DNA from: an uncultured Bacteroidota bacterium
Lineage (GTDB): Bacteria; Bacteroidota; Bacteroidia; UKL13-3
Reading direction: 5' to 3'
Assembly: GCA_903910445.1 (NCBI GenBank)
Contig: CAIVZR010000106.1
Location: 1-39,494 of the forward strand
Length of the DNA: 39,494 nucleotides
Under the pieces are notes generated by a model. That model was not told where the DNA came from. It did not search any database and saw nothing but the letters and a program-made list of their open reading frames with translations. The stretch's first letter is position 1, and each line of letters starts with the position of its first letter. This document shows positions 28,909-38,300 of this stretch, piece by piece. A program made the translations under genes and the position numbers.

Positions 28909-29652
28909 ATGCCTAAAGTATCATTGCAGGAAATGTTGGATGCCGGTTGCCATTTTGGTCACCTTAAATCTAAATGGGACCCAAAAATGTCTCCGTATAT
29001 TTTGATGGAAAAAAACGGTATCCATCTTATTGACCTTAATAAAACAGCCGCTAAATTAGAAGAAGCGACTTTAGCTATTAAGAATATCGTTAAAAGCGGA
29101 CGTAAAATTATGTTCGTTGCAACCAAGAAACAAGCGAAAGAATTTATCGCTACGGAAGCTAGACGTGTAGGAATGCCTTACGTAGCTGAACGTTGGTTGG
29201 GTGGTATGCTTACTAACTTTGCTACCGTTCGTAAATCTATCAAGAAGATGGGTAATTTCGAACGCATGGTTACTGATGGTACTTTCCAAAACATCAACAA
29301 ACGTGAGCGTTTAATGATTACTCGCGAGAAAGAAAAAATGGGACGTGTATTGAACGGTATCGCCGATCAAAATCGCTTACCTGCAGCTCTTTTCATCGTG
29401 GATATTAAGAAAGAACATATTGCTGTTTCTGAAGCAAAACGTTTAAACATCCCTACTTTCGCTATCGTAGATACCAACTCTGATCCAAATTTAGTAGATT
29501 TTGCAATCCCTGCAAATGATGATAGCATCAAGTCAATTGAGCTAATCACCAGAGCAATCACTGCAGCTATCGAAGAAGGATACAGCGAACGCAAACGAGA
29601 CAAAGAAGAAGCAGAAGCTAAATCAGCAGAAGTGAAAGTTGCCGCTGAATAA
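28909..29652 (+). CDS. rpsB: 30S ribosomal protein S2
   Basis: A 247-residue S2. It carries the family N-terminus [41 protein letters not shown] and [27 protein letters not shown]. The acidic tail after residue 225 ([15 protein letters not shown]) varies between species. A terminator-like hairpin at 29690-29723 separates it from tsf, so part of the transcripts may end here. Confidence 0.98.
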   Translation: MPKVSLQEMLDAGCHFGHLKSKWDPKMSPYILMEKNGIHLIDLNKTAAKLEEATLAIKNIVKSGRKIMFVATKKQAKEFIATEARRVGMPYVAERWLGGMLTNFATVRKSIKKMGNFERMVTDGTFQNINKRERLMITREKEKMGRVLNGIADQNRLPAALFIVDIKKEHIAVSEAKRLNIPTFAIVDTNSDPNLVDFAIPANDDSIKSIELITRAITAAIEEGYSERKRDKEEAEAKSAEVKVAAE

Positions 29653-29689
29653 GAAAGAATCTCATTTGAGAAACCAATAAAATCAAAAA

Positions 29690-29723
29690 GGGATTTATCT
29701 GAAAGGGTAAGTCCCCTTTTTTT
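29690..29723 (+). terminator. terminator or attenuator between rpsB and tsf
   Basis: GGGATTTA (29690-29697) pairs with TAAGTCCC (29708-29715) with one G-U pair and a 10-nt loop, followed by C and seven T. It probably lowers tsf relative to rpsB. Confidence 0.75.
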
Positions 29724-29766
29724 GAATACCAAACCCAACCAAAATTAAAAAGTAAATTAAATAAAT

Positions 29767-30606
29767 ATGAGCACTGTATCAATATCAGCAGCAGATGTAA
29801 ATAAATTGCGCCAACAAACCGGTTCAGGTATGATGGATTGCAAAAAAGCTTTAACAGAAGCCAATGGCGATTTCGAAAAAGCAATCGAAATATTGCGCCT
29901 TAAAGGTGCTAAAATTAGCGCAAGCCGCGCCGATCGCGAAACTAAAGAGGGTGCAGTAGTTACCAAAATTAGTGCCGACGGAAAAACAGGTGTAATCTTA
30001 GGATTGAGCTGCGAAACAGATTTCGTTGCTCGTGGTGAAGGTTTCATCGCTTTCGCTGAATCATGCGCAGAGATTGGATTAAACAATAATATCGCCAACG
30101 TAGATGCTTTGAAAGAAGCTAAAACTGGTAACCAAACTATCGGTGAAGCAATCATCGAACAAGTTGGTAAAATTGGTGAGAAACTTGATATCGCACAATA
30201 CGCTTTACTTAGCGGAGAAGCTGTTGTAGCCTATATCCATAGCAACAAGAAAAATGGTGCTTTGATTGCCTTAAACCAGGCATCTACCGATGCAATTTTG
30301 GCTGCTGGTAAACAAGTAGGTATGCAAATCGTATCCATGAATCCAGTATCATTAGATAAGTCGGATGTATCGGAAGATATCGTTCGTCGCGAATTGGATT
30401 TGGCTAAAGAAAAAGCAAAACAAGATGGCAAACCAGAAAATATGTTAGAGAAAATAGCCATGGGTGCCTTGGAGAAATTCTACAAAGAAGCAACTTTATT
30501 AAACCAGGAATTCATCATGGACGGTACTAAGAAAGTATCACAAATGCTGGACGGCGTTAGCAAAGGTCTTACTGTTACTGCATTTAAGAAGGTAACTTTA
30601 GGATAA
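29767..30606 (+). CDS. tsf: elongation factor Ts
   Basis: A 279-residue nucleotide-exchange factor for EF-Tu. The N-terminal UBA-like domain reads VNKLRQQTGSGMMDCKKALTEANGD; the diagnostic TDFVAR motif is near residue 80 (CETDFVARGEGF); the remainder forms the core domains. Length fits (about 270-300). It lies 115 bp after rpsB across a terminator-like hairpin and ends before a strong terminator. Confidence 0.98.
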   Translation: MSTVSISAADVNKLRQQTGSGMMDCKKALTEANGDFEKAIEILRLKGAKISASRADRETKEGAVVTKISADGKTGVILGLSCETDFVARGEGFIAFAESCAEIGLNNNIANVDALKEAKTGNQTIGEAIIEQVGKIGEKLDIAQYALLSGEAVVAYIHSNKKNGALIALNQASTDAILAAGKQVGMQIVSMNPVSLDKSDVSEDIVRRELDLAKEKAKQDGKPENMLEKIAMGALEKFYKEATLLNQEFIMDGTKKVSQMLDGVSKGLTVTAFKKVTLG

Positions 30607-30621
30607 GCAATACATAAATTG

Positions 30622-30653
30622 AAAAGCGAAACCTTTAGTTTCGCTTTTTTTTT
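30622..30653 (+). terminator. rho-independent terminator after tsf
   Basis: GCGAAAC (30626-30632) pairs with GTTTCGC (30638-30644), extended by AAAA against TTTT, with a 5-nt loop and nine T. Confidence 0.9.
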
Positions 30654-30713
30654 GCCCTTACTTTAATATTTCAAATTCCTTCGATTAAATAATTAATAAT
30701 TCATGCGGCTTCC

Positions 30714-30721
30714 TATCTTTG
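30714..30721 (+). promoter_or_regulatory. -7 box (TATCTTTG) for pyrH
   Basis: A perfect TAnnTTTG located 34 nt before the pyrH ATG and after the tsf terminator, so pyrH is transcribed on its own. No good -33 TTTG is visible. Confidence 0.5.
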
Positions 30722-30755
30722 TCGCAGTATAAAATACAATCTACCTCCACTACCC

Positions 30756-31466
30756 ATGAAATACAAACGAATATTATTGAAGCTTAGCGGCGAAAGCCTG
30801 ATGGGCGATCAACAATTTGGTATCGACCCAAAAGTATTAGAACAATATGCAGCCGAAATCAAAAAGATTGTTGACATGGGAGCCGAAGTAGCCATCGTAA
30901 TCGGTGGTGGTAATATTTTCCGCGGTATTCAAGGAGTTCAAGGGGGTGTTGTTGATCGTGCTCAAGGCGATTATATGGGAATGCTCGCCACAGTAATCAA
31001 CTCTATGGCATTGCAAGGTGCCCTCGAAAAACATCAAATAAAAACACGCTTACTGAGTGCCATCAAAATGGAACAAATATGTGAGCCCTTCATTCGTCGC
31101 CGCGCTATACGTCACTTAGAAAAAGGACGTGTGGTAATTTTTGGTGGAGGAACTGGTAACCCTTACTTCACTACCGATACCGCAGCCGCATTGAGAGGCG
31201 TAGAAATTGAAGCCGACCTTATCTTAAAAGGTACCCGCGTAGATGGTATCTATACTGCCGATCCTGAGAAAGACAAAACAGCCACTCGTTACGATAACCT
31301 CACCTTTGCAGAAGCCATCAGCAAAAATTTGAATATTATGGATATGACCGCGTTTACCCTTTGCCAGGAGAACAAACGTCCGATCTTAGTATTCGATATG
31401 AACAAAATTGGAAACCTCGAAAAGGTATTGCAAGGAGAGAAAATTGGAACTCTAGTAACTGTTTAG
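30756..31466 (+). CDS. pyrH: uridylate kinase
   Basis: A 236-residue hexameric UMP kinase of the amino-acid kinase fold, making UDP for nucleic acids and sugars. [36 protein letters not shown] and the ATP-site [18 protein letters not shown] are present. The usual downstream neighbour frr is absent; instead the gene meets the T9SS plug gene tail-to-tail with the stop codons touching (31466/31467). Confidence 0.97.
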   Translation: MKYKRILLKLSGESLMGDQQFGIDPKVLEQYAAEIKKIVDMGAEVAIVIGGGNIFRGIQGVQGGVVDRAQGDYMGMLATVINSMALQGALEKHQIKTRLLSAIKMEQICEPFIRRRAIRHLEKGRVVIFGGGTGNPYFTTDTAAALRGVEIEADLILKGTRVDGIYTADPEKDKTATRYDNLTFAEAISKNLNIMDMTAFTLCQENKRPILVFDMNKIGNLEKVLQGEKIGTLVTV

Positions 31467-32738
31467 TTAACGACGCTCAACGGTGCCTGAATTGGCCTTC
31501 TGAAAGCCTATGAGCTCATCAAAATTATAGGTATAATTCTTCTGGTAGAAGAAGATATAATAATCATTCTCCGTTTCATAATGATTCCCTTCGGTAACCG
31601 AATTTTCGAGCTTGCCCGATTTGAAATCATAATATCCGTAATTATAATATCCTTGTTTTAGCAATACCGTGCATTGATAAATCTTGCGCGATTCATTGTA
31701 AACCATCTTGTATTCATCGGATGGTACCCAGTTATTGAAACCTCCAAGCACATACAATTCTTCATCATGGTTTGATGATATAGAATTTAAAGTAAAAGTT
31801 ACATAGGCATAATCCAATTGATTGGGATCGCTGGCCGTGCTATTGGCAATTAGGCATTTGCCATTATAATCGGGCAATGCCAAATGCGTAAATGAGCCTC
31901 GTGCATCATCGGCTTTTAAATTGATATGTATGGCGGTGTCGATGGATTTATTCGAAACATTAATTCCTACCGAACGGATATTGCGAATATCGAATGCCCT
32001 GAATTCATTCCCACCAAAGAAAAGATTCCCATCTTCATAATCGTAATTATATAAATTACCATTGATGTATTTTGGTGTAAGTGTGGTGACAGCATTATCA
32101 AATCTGCCATTCTGTAAGATGGTGAGTTTGGCATCAGTATAGGGCGAGGGGATGGTAGCACTTGATGCATCTACTTCCACATCTACTTCCTGATTGGTAT
32201 AACGAGCATCGATATTGGTAGCCTGATGAACGCGGCTACTGATATTGGTTTTTGTGTTTAAGATATAACAGCGTTGTGTAAGTACTACATCCTCTGTATT
32301 GAAATTGCGATATACTTTGATGACATAATTTCCAGCATATTTTACCGTCATGTTTTCTGTAGGAAAACTCAAGGAATAATGCACAAATTTTTGATATGTA
32401 GCATTGGCAAATGAGAACGTGAAAATTTGCTCAAACGAATTTCCTTGCAGGTATTCATTGGGTTGCAATGCCACAGGCACCCACTCCGAATTACAAAGAA
32501 CAAGGGTATAACAAAAATTTTCGTTGGTAGGTTTTAGGTCGTCGAAGCTCAAATTCAATTTCTCTTGAGCATTAAGGCTAATAATAGGAAACGCATAATC
32601 GGCCACACTGCTAAACATCAAAACCGATTTGATGGTAGGCGAATATACTTTGGTGGTAAGGGGTTCCGACTGTGCAGAAATAACGAAATGACTAAGTAGA
32701 ATAAAAACAACAAGAATTAGTTTTGATGACTTAATCAT
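31467..32738 (-). CDS. type IX secretion system plug protein (DUF5103 family)
   Basis: A 423-residue exported protein with a signal peptide (KLILVVFILLSHFVISAQ). Conserved stretches match the DUF5103 family: FPIISLNAQEKLNLSFDDL, VLCNSEWVPV, YSLSFPTENM, YAGNYVIKVY and the middle INGNLYNYDYEDGN. In Flavobacterium johnsoniae a protein of this family, Plug, blocks the SprA outer-membrane channel from the periplasmic side when it is empty. The second half contains an Ig/CBM48-like piece (LYVLGGFNNWVPS). The start overlaps by 4 bp (ATGA) the stop of the 56-codon gene upstream, so the two are probably co-translated. Confidence 0.83.
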   Translation of the reverse strand: MIKSSKLILVVFILLSHFVISAQSEPLTTKVYSPTIKSVLMFSSVADYAFPIISLNAQEKLNLSFDDLKPTNENFCYTLVLCNSEWVPVALQPNEYLQGNSFEQIFTFSFANATYQKFVHYSLSFPTENMTVKYAGNYVIKVYRNFNTEDVVLTQRCYILNTKTNISSRVHQATNIDARYTNQEVDVEVDASSATIPSPYTDAKLTILQNGRFDNAVTTLTPKYINGNLYNYDYEDGNLFFGGNEFRAFDIRNIRSVGINVSNKSIDTAIHINLKADDARGSFTHLALPDYNGKCLIANSTASDPNQLDYAYVTFTLNSISSNHDEELYVLGGFNNWVPSDEYKMVYNESRKIYQCTVLLKQGYYNYGYYDFKSGKLENSVTEGNHYETENDYYIFFYQKNYTYNFDELIGFQKANSGTVERR

Positions 32739-32905
32739 GGGGTATTTTTTTTCGTTGAATCTCTTATGAATATTTTGATGCCTAATGCTTTTAAGGAGAG
32801 CTTCTTACGATTCTTGTTGTTTTGAATTATACGGTCTAATTCCTGATCCGTCAATGGAACCTCCTCCGTAGTTTCAACTTTTGATTTGTTCTTCCTTTTA
32901 AACAT
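32735..32905 (-). CDS. small basic protein of 56 residues upstream of the T9SS plug gene
   Basis: ATG at 32905-32903 to TGA at 32737-32735. The product is 56 residues: a basic start (MFKRKNKSKVETTEE), a likely helix (VPLTDQELDRIIQNNKNR) and a basic end (LKALGIKIFIRDSTKK). No signal peptide or membrane segment is evident, so it should be cytoplasmic. Its stop overlaps the start of the plug gene as ATGA, and it begins 10 bp after the ABC-F stop codon, so the three genes look like one unit. I do not recognise the family. The overlap and tight packing are the main evidence that it is real. Confidence 0.6.
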   Translation of the reverse strand: MFKRKNKSKVETTEEVPLTDQELDRIIQNNKNRKKLSLKALGIKIFIRDSTKKNTP

Positions 32906-32915
32906 TCTTTTTTAA

Positions 32916-34832
32916 TTAACTCTCCAGCTCCATGATACGCTCAAAAAGCTTCTCGTATTCTTTTTGTTTATTAGCTAACTGTTCCTTAACCTTCTCGTAA
33001 TCCTGGGTTAGTTTTACAAACTTAACTTTATCTTTGATATTCTCCTCAAGAGCCAGCAAATTTTCTTGGTCATTTTTTGCTTGCTCTAGCTTGGCTACCT
33101 CCTGCTCACATTGCTCAAATTGCTGTTTTGTTTTGCGCAATTCAATCGCATTGTCATTCTTGGGCTGTTCCTTGGCTACCACTTTCTCGGGTGCTGGCGC
33201 GGGTTTGGAGTCTTTCTCTAGGGCCTTTTCCTTGATTCTTCTGTTGGTCATCCACTCTTGCCACTCATCGTAAGTACCAGGGTATTCCTTCAACTGATGC
33301 TCCTCAATCCACCATATTTTATTGGCTGTTTCGCGAATAAACTGGCGATCATGGGATACAACGATATAAGAGCCTTCATAATTTTGCAAGGCCTGTGTTA
33401 AGATATTCACACTTTGATAATCCAAGTGATTCGTAGGCTCATCGAGCATCAGATAGTTGGTATCACTTAGAATTGTTTTAGCGAGTGCTATACGAGCCTT
33501 CTCTCCCCCACTTAATACCCTGATCTTTTTAAATACTTCATCACCGGTAAAAAGGAAACAACCCAATACCGAACGGATCTCATTTTCTGTACGTTTCGGC
33601 GCATGGTATTGTAATTCTTCAACCATGGTATGGGTTAGGTTTAAACTTTCCAACTGGTGTTGCGCATAGAAGGATGGAATCACATTATAACCAATTTGTA
33701 TCTTGCCTTCGTATGGCTCGGAGTTGGCGATCATACGTAGTACGGTAGATTTACCCAATCCATTGGCACCAATAAGCGCAATTTTATCTCCGTTTAAAAT
33801 TTCTGCATTAGAGTTTTCCAGAATCACTTTGTCGCCATAGCGTTTACTGATATTCTCCAGGCTAGAGATTAATCGGCCCGGCTTCGTACCAATTCTGAAT
33901 TCAAAATTAACCATGGCAGCCGCGGCGGTGGGTGCTTCCACTTTTTCCATTTTCTCGAGCATTTTTTCTTTACTCTTCGCCATGGAAGCTTTACTGGCTT
34001 TCGCTTTAAAACGATCGATGGTGCGCTGTGTTTGCCTTATTTGCTGTTGCTGATTAACGAACTGGTTCAGTTGTATTTCATCACGCTGCTCTTTTTCCTC
34101 CATATAGAAGGTGTAGTTGCCCGAGTAGATCGTGATCTTTTCACTCGCTACTTCAACAATTTTATTCACGAGGCGATCGAGGAAATAACGGTCGTGAGAA
34201 ACAACGATGATAGTACCGTCGTATGTTTTCAAATATTCTTCGAGCCAGATGATGGAAGGTAAGTCCAAGTGATTCGTAGGCTCATCCAGCATGAGTAAGT
34301 CGGGGTGTTGTAAGATGAGTTTGGCAAGCATCACACGCATACGCCATCCCCCGCTGAACTGCTTGAAAGGCTTATCGAGTTCGGCGGTACTGAAACCAAG
34401 ACCTTCAAGAAGTTCTTCCGTTTTATGTTCCATTTCGTATCCACCCAATACCTCAAACTCATGCTGCATTTCGCTTAGCTTATGCAGGTTTTCATCGCTA
34501 TAATCTGTTTCTACAATTTTTAAAAGTTTTTCAATCTCATCGCGGTAGTGCAGTGCTTTATCAAAAGCACTCAAGGCCACATTTTTAATGCTATCTTCTG
34601 TTTCAAAACTAAGTAAGTCCTGATTAAAGAATCCGAGTTTTATTCCGTTCTGACGTGAGATATTTCCTTCAGCGATAGTGTACTCACCCATTATCACACG
34701 AAGCAAGGTCGATTTACCAGTGCCATTAAGGCCAATGAGTCCAATTCTTTCGTTGGGATGAATATGCCAGGAAGCGTTTTTATACAGTACTCTTCCTCCA
34801 AATTCAAAGGTTATATTATTTAATGCAATCAC
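32916..34832 (-). CDS. ABC-F family ATPase
   Basis: A 638-residue soluble protein with two ABC ATPase domains and no membrane part. First domain: Walker A GLNGTGKST, signature FSGGWRMR, Walker B LLMLDEPTNHLD. Second: GANGLGKST, LSGGEKAR and LMLDEPTNHLD. A linker of about 80 residues (the P-site tRNA interaction motif) joins them, and a C-terminal charged coiled coil starts near residue 550, as in Uup-like members. ABC-F proteins act on the ribosome to relieve stalling or, in some, confer drug resistance. The frame extends to a GTG at 34850, but a -7 box TATCTTTG overlaps that stretch, so I choose the GTG at 34832. Confidence 0.93.
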   Translation of the reverse strand: MIALNNITFEFGGRVLYKNASWHIHPNERIGLIGLNGTGKSTLLRVIMGEYTIAEGNISRQNGIKLGFFNQDLLSFETEDSIKNVALSAFDKALHYRDEIEKLLKIVETDYSDENLHKLSEMQHEFEVLGGYEMEHKTEELLEGLGFSTAELDKPFKQFSGGWRMRVMLAKLILQHPDLLMLDEPTNHLDLPSIIWLEEYLKTYDGTIIVVSHDRYFLDRLVNKIVEVASEKITIYSGNYTFYMEEKEQRDEIQLNQFVNQQQQIRQTQRTIDRFKAKASKASMAKSKEKMLEKMEKVEAPTAAAAMVNFEFRIGTKPGRLISSLENISKRYGDKVILENSNAEILNGDKIALIGANGLGKSTVLRMIANSEPYEGKIQIGYNVIPSFYAQHQLESLNLTHTMVEELQYHAPKRTENEIRSVLGCFLFTGDEVFKKIRVLSGGEKARIALAKTILSDTNYLMLDEPTNHLDYQSVNILTQALQNYEGSYIVVSHDRQFIRETANKIWWIEEHQLKEYPGTYDEWQEWMTNRRIKEKALEKDSKPAPAPEKVVAKEQPKNDNAIELRKTKQQFEQCEQEVAKLEQAKNDQENLLALEENIKDKVKFVKLTQDYEKVKEQLANKQKEYEKLFERIMELES

Positions 34833-34836
34833 GGCG

Positions 34837-34844
34837 CAAAGATA
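34837..34844 (-). promoter_or_regulatory. -7 box (TATCTTTG) for the ABC-F gene
   Basis: The reverse strand reads TATCTTTG CGCC GTG. The box lies inside the longer possible reading frame and ends 4 nt before the chosen start. Confidence 0.5.
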
Positions 34845-34949
34845 CGCCACAATAGACTAATGAGCCAATTAAAGATTTGTTATTTTGATTGTTAAACGGT
34901 CAAATTTGAAAATAAACTTAAATCAGGAAGAAAATATCTTTAAATAATA

Positions 34950-34982
34950 TTTGTGTAAGGTAAAACTTTAGTGTTACATTTG
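34950..34982 (+). promoter_or_regulatory. promoter of the 129-residue gene and the type B T9SS gene
   Basis: TTTG (34950-34953), 21-bp spacer, TACATTTG (34975-34982), then 20 nt to the ATG at 35003. Both boxes are exact. Confidence 0.65.
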
Positions 34983-35002
34983 TTTTAATCAAAAAATATC
35001 GA

Positions 35003-35392
35003 ATGAAAAAAGCCTTTCCTACATTCACCTATTCTCCAAATGGCAGCATATTCAGCACGTCTTTAAGCGATTTTATATCTATAAATACATCAAGCGACCC
35101 TGCCTGCTTTAATACCTTACTCATTTCACATCCTACTCATTCTATTCAAGAGTATTCGAAAAAACCAGTAGTTCAATACCAAGAGAAACAGAATGAAATG
35201 ATTATTAAAACGGATAATACAACCGAGATGCCTAGCACAATTCAATGTTATGATGCATTAGGGCGAACTTATTCATTAACTTTAATTTCATTTGAAAATG
35301 GAATTTATAAATTCGATACCAAATTTCTCTCCTCTGGTATCTATTATATTTCTATTAATAATATTAGTTTGAAATTCTATAAAACGAATTAA
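35003..35392 (+). CDS. short protein with a T9SS type A-like tail but no signal peptide
   Basis: A 129-residue protein. The second half resembles a type A sorting domain: a beta-rich stretch with IQCYDALGRTYSL, FENGIYKFDTKFLSSGIYYISI and a basic tail. But the N-terminus (MKKAFPTFTYSPNGSIF) is not a signal peptide, and no cargo domain precedes the tail. It has a good promoter of its own and its TAA overlaps the ATG of the next gene as TAATG, so it is translated ahead of the large surface protein. It could be a remnant of a larger cargo gene or a distinct cytoplasmic partner. I cannot decide. Confidence 0.6.
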   Translation: MKKAFPTFTYSPNGSIFSTSLSDFISINTSSDPACFNTLLISHPTHSIQEYSKKPVVQYQEKQNEMIIKTDNTTEMPSTIQCYDALGRTYSLTLISFENGIYKFDTKFLSSGIYYISINNISLKFYKTN

Positions 35393-38300
35393 TGAAAAGA
35401 TTTATTCTTTTAATTATTTTTATAAGTTTCTTTACAGCCACTTATAGCCAAATAGCCAATAATTGGGTGTTTGGCTATAATATTGGCCTTAATTTTGGCA
35501 GCCCAACTCCAACTTTTTTCCCAACAACAATTACAGATAGATATTGCGGATATGCATCCTCCTCAGATTCGCTTCCTGCCGCTGAATCAAATAGTATTTC
35601 TGATTGTAGTGGTAATTTACTCTTTTATTGTAATGGAAACACAATATGGAATAAATTTCATTCTAAAATGCCAAATTGCGCCATTCGAGATACACCTCCA
35701 GGTTTAAATGTCATTCGTAATGTAAAAATTCTTAAATTCCCAAATAACGATAGTTTATATTATTTATTCTACACCACCGAAGCTTATGGATTGCGCTATG
35801 ACATCGTAAATATGAATGCAGATAGTGGAAGGGGAAATATTATTAGCAATCATAATTTTATCAATGGAAATTTCTATATAGGTTCTCCCGAACTAATTAA
35901 ACATGCCAACGATACCGATTATTGGTTGGTAAGTAAAGCCAATGCAAATGAAATCTTTGCTTATTTAATTACTACAAGTGGAATATCCTTGACACCTGTT
36001 ATTAGCACTGCAGGAGGTTTGGCAAGCAATAGATCCCAACTAAAAGCCTCCCTTAGTGGTAATTATTTACTCTATTCAGATTTCAAATCACCGTTTAGTT
36101 TCAACTCTGCTAAATGCTGCAATTTTAACAGAACTAACGGAATGGTATCGAATATTAGAACACTTTTCACCTATTCTGATTTTCCTGGGAATAGTCCATT
36201 TTTAAGAGGAGTAGAATTTTCTCCAAATGATTCATTTCTTTATGCAATTACAATTGAAAGTAATAAATCTAGAATAACTCAATTTAAAAGATATTTGACT
36301 AATCCTGGAGCATTTCCAATTGAACTAAATTTTGCCAATTTACTCTTTCAAGCAATTCAATTAGCACCTGATGGGAAAATATATTTAGCTAATAATAATC
36401 AAACTTTTCTTTCCTGCATTACCCGTCCTGATGAGGTTAGCTATGGATGTAATTATATTTATAATTATATTGATTTTGCACCAAGGATTATTAATGGAGG
36501 GTTCCCGAGTGTTAATTTTAAATTGAACAGATTGAAATTTGCCACCAATGCCTATAACAAAAACAGTTGCATTGTTGATAGTGTACATTTATACCTGCAA
36601 GGCGATACCACCTTTTTAAATTACCGATGGTATATTTTTAATTCATCAAATTTATTGGTGGATAGTACCGATATTAAAAATCCAGTATTGTGGTTAGATG
36701 ATGGCATCTATAAGGTGAAATTACGAGCCCAGAACCCGCAATGTTATAGCTACACCTGGTGGACTGATGATATTTATGTGAACCATATTCCTCGACTTAA
36801 TATAACCATTGACAGCACACATATTACATGTTCACGACAATTTCTAAAACTTAAATATCAAGCGCAATTTGCTGATAGTGTTTCGGTAGATTGGAAGGAT
36901 GGTTCTCCCATTTTATGGTTGCCATCGGATAGCATAGGATATCTAACCCATAATTATTTCGACTCTTCACATATTTATAATATTGTAGTAAATATCAAAA
37001 ACACGTATTGCAATTCGGGAAAAACAATTAATGATACCGTAGCACTTCAATTACACCCTCAGGCTAAATTTGTATCCAATAATTCTTCAAAAACCTTCCC
37101 AATTAAAGGCTGTACACCGCTCTTGGTAAGCATTTCAGACAGCAGTAAAAATGCGAATCTAGTTTGGTATGTATCTCGAAGTAGCAATAACAAAGTGGAT
37201 TCTTTTACGGAAACCAACCATATCATAACCGATACTGGATGGTTCGATATCACCCAATTTGCTACCAATATCGATGGATGCATTGATAGCTTCATAGTGA
37301 AAAATGCAGTATTTATAGCATCCAAGCCTACCCTAACTATTGCTCAGGATTCAATTTATAACCTTTGTTTGCAAAACAATATTCGATTAAAAATCACAAG
37401 TGCATTCAATGATTCAATAAGCATTGATTGGGGGGATGATAAGTTCAACCTTTTCAATGGCAATATCAATGGATTGAAGAGCGATACCATCACACATTAT
37501 TACTCAGGTGCAGGGAATTATACCATACGCGTGAAAAGTAAAAATGCATATTGTGATACCTCCACTTCAATCAATCATTTGGTGCGCCCTGCCTTTCAAC
37601 TTATTACAAGTAATGCTACGAGTATCTGTAGAGGAAATCTAATCAGCATCTGGGCCAGTGCCACGGGCGGTGATAGTGTATTCAGTTATATTCTCATTGA
37701 TAGCATCTCCACCTTACAAAATTCTTCAGACTTATTTTTGGTTGCTCCATTAACTACCACCAAATATAAATTGGGTGCAATCAATACTTGCGCAAAGGAT
37801 ACCCTTTGGAAAATCGTCACCATTACTGTAAAACCGGCATTAACACTTACTTTAAACACCATCGACACCACACTTTGCAAAGGCAATACATTTACAATTA
37901 AGGCAGTAGCCAAGGGCGGTAATTCAAATTATCTATTTAGCTTAAAGCGCAATGGAATAACGCTACAAAGCAATGCCAGCGGCAGTTTTAATATCAAGGT
38001 TACAGGCAATGAATCATATATTGTGCAGGTCACCGATCATTGCACATTGCCCGATGATAGTATGGCAGTTGCAATAAAAATCTTTCCTGATTTACATTTT
38101 ACGCAACCTTTAACCGATATTTATTTGTGCGAGGCGGAGAGCACTACCCTCAAAGCATTCTCTAATAAAGGCAGTGGAACAGTTTCCTATCAATGGATGG
38201 ATGATACTGGTGCACCCCTTTCTAGTACAGATTCACTGGTGCTTTCGCCCCTTACTTCGAAAAAAATAATCTTAAAAATTGCCGATGCATGCACCAGCAT

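Noticed and set aside
31467-31600. Expected frr gene after pyrH
   Set aside because: I looked for it because pyrH-frr is common, but the DNA after pyrH belongs to the opposite-strand plug gene.
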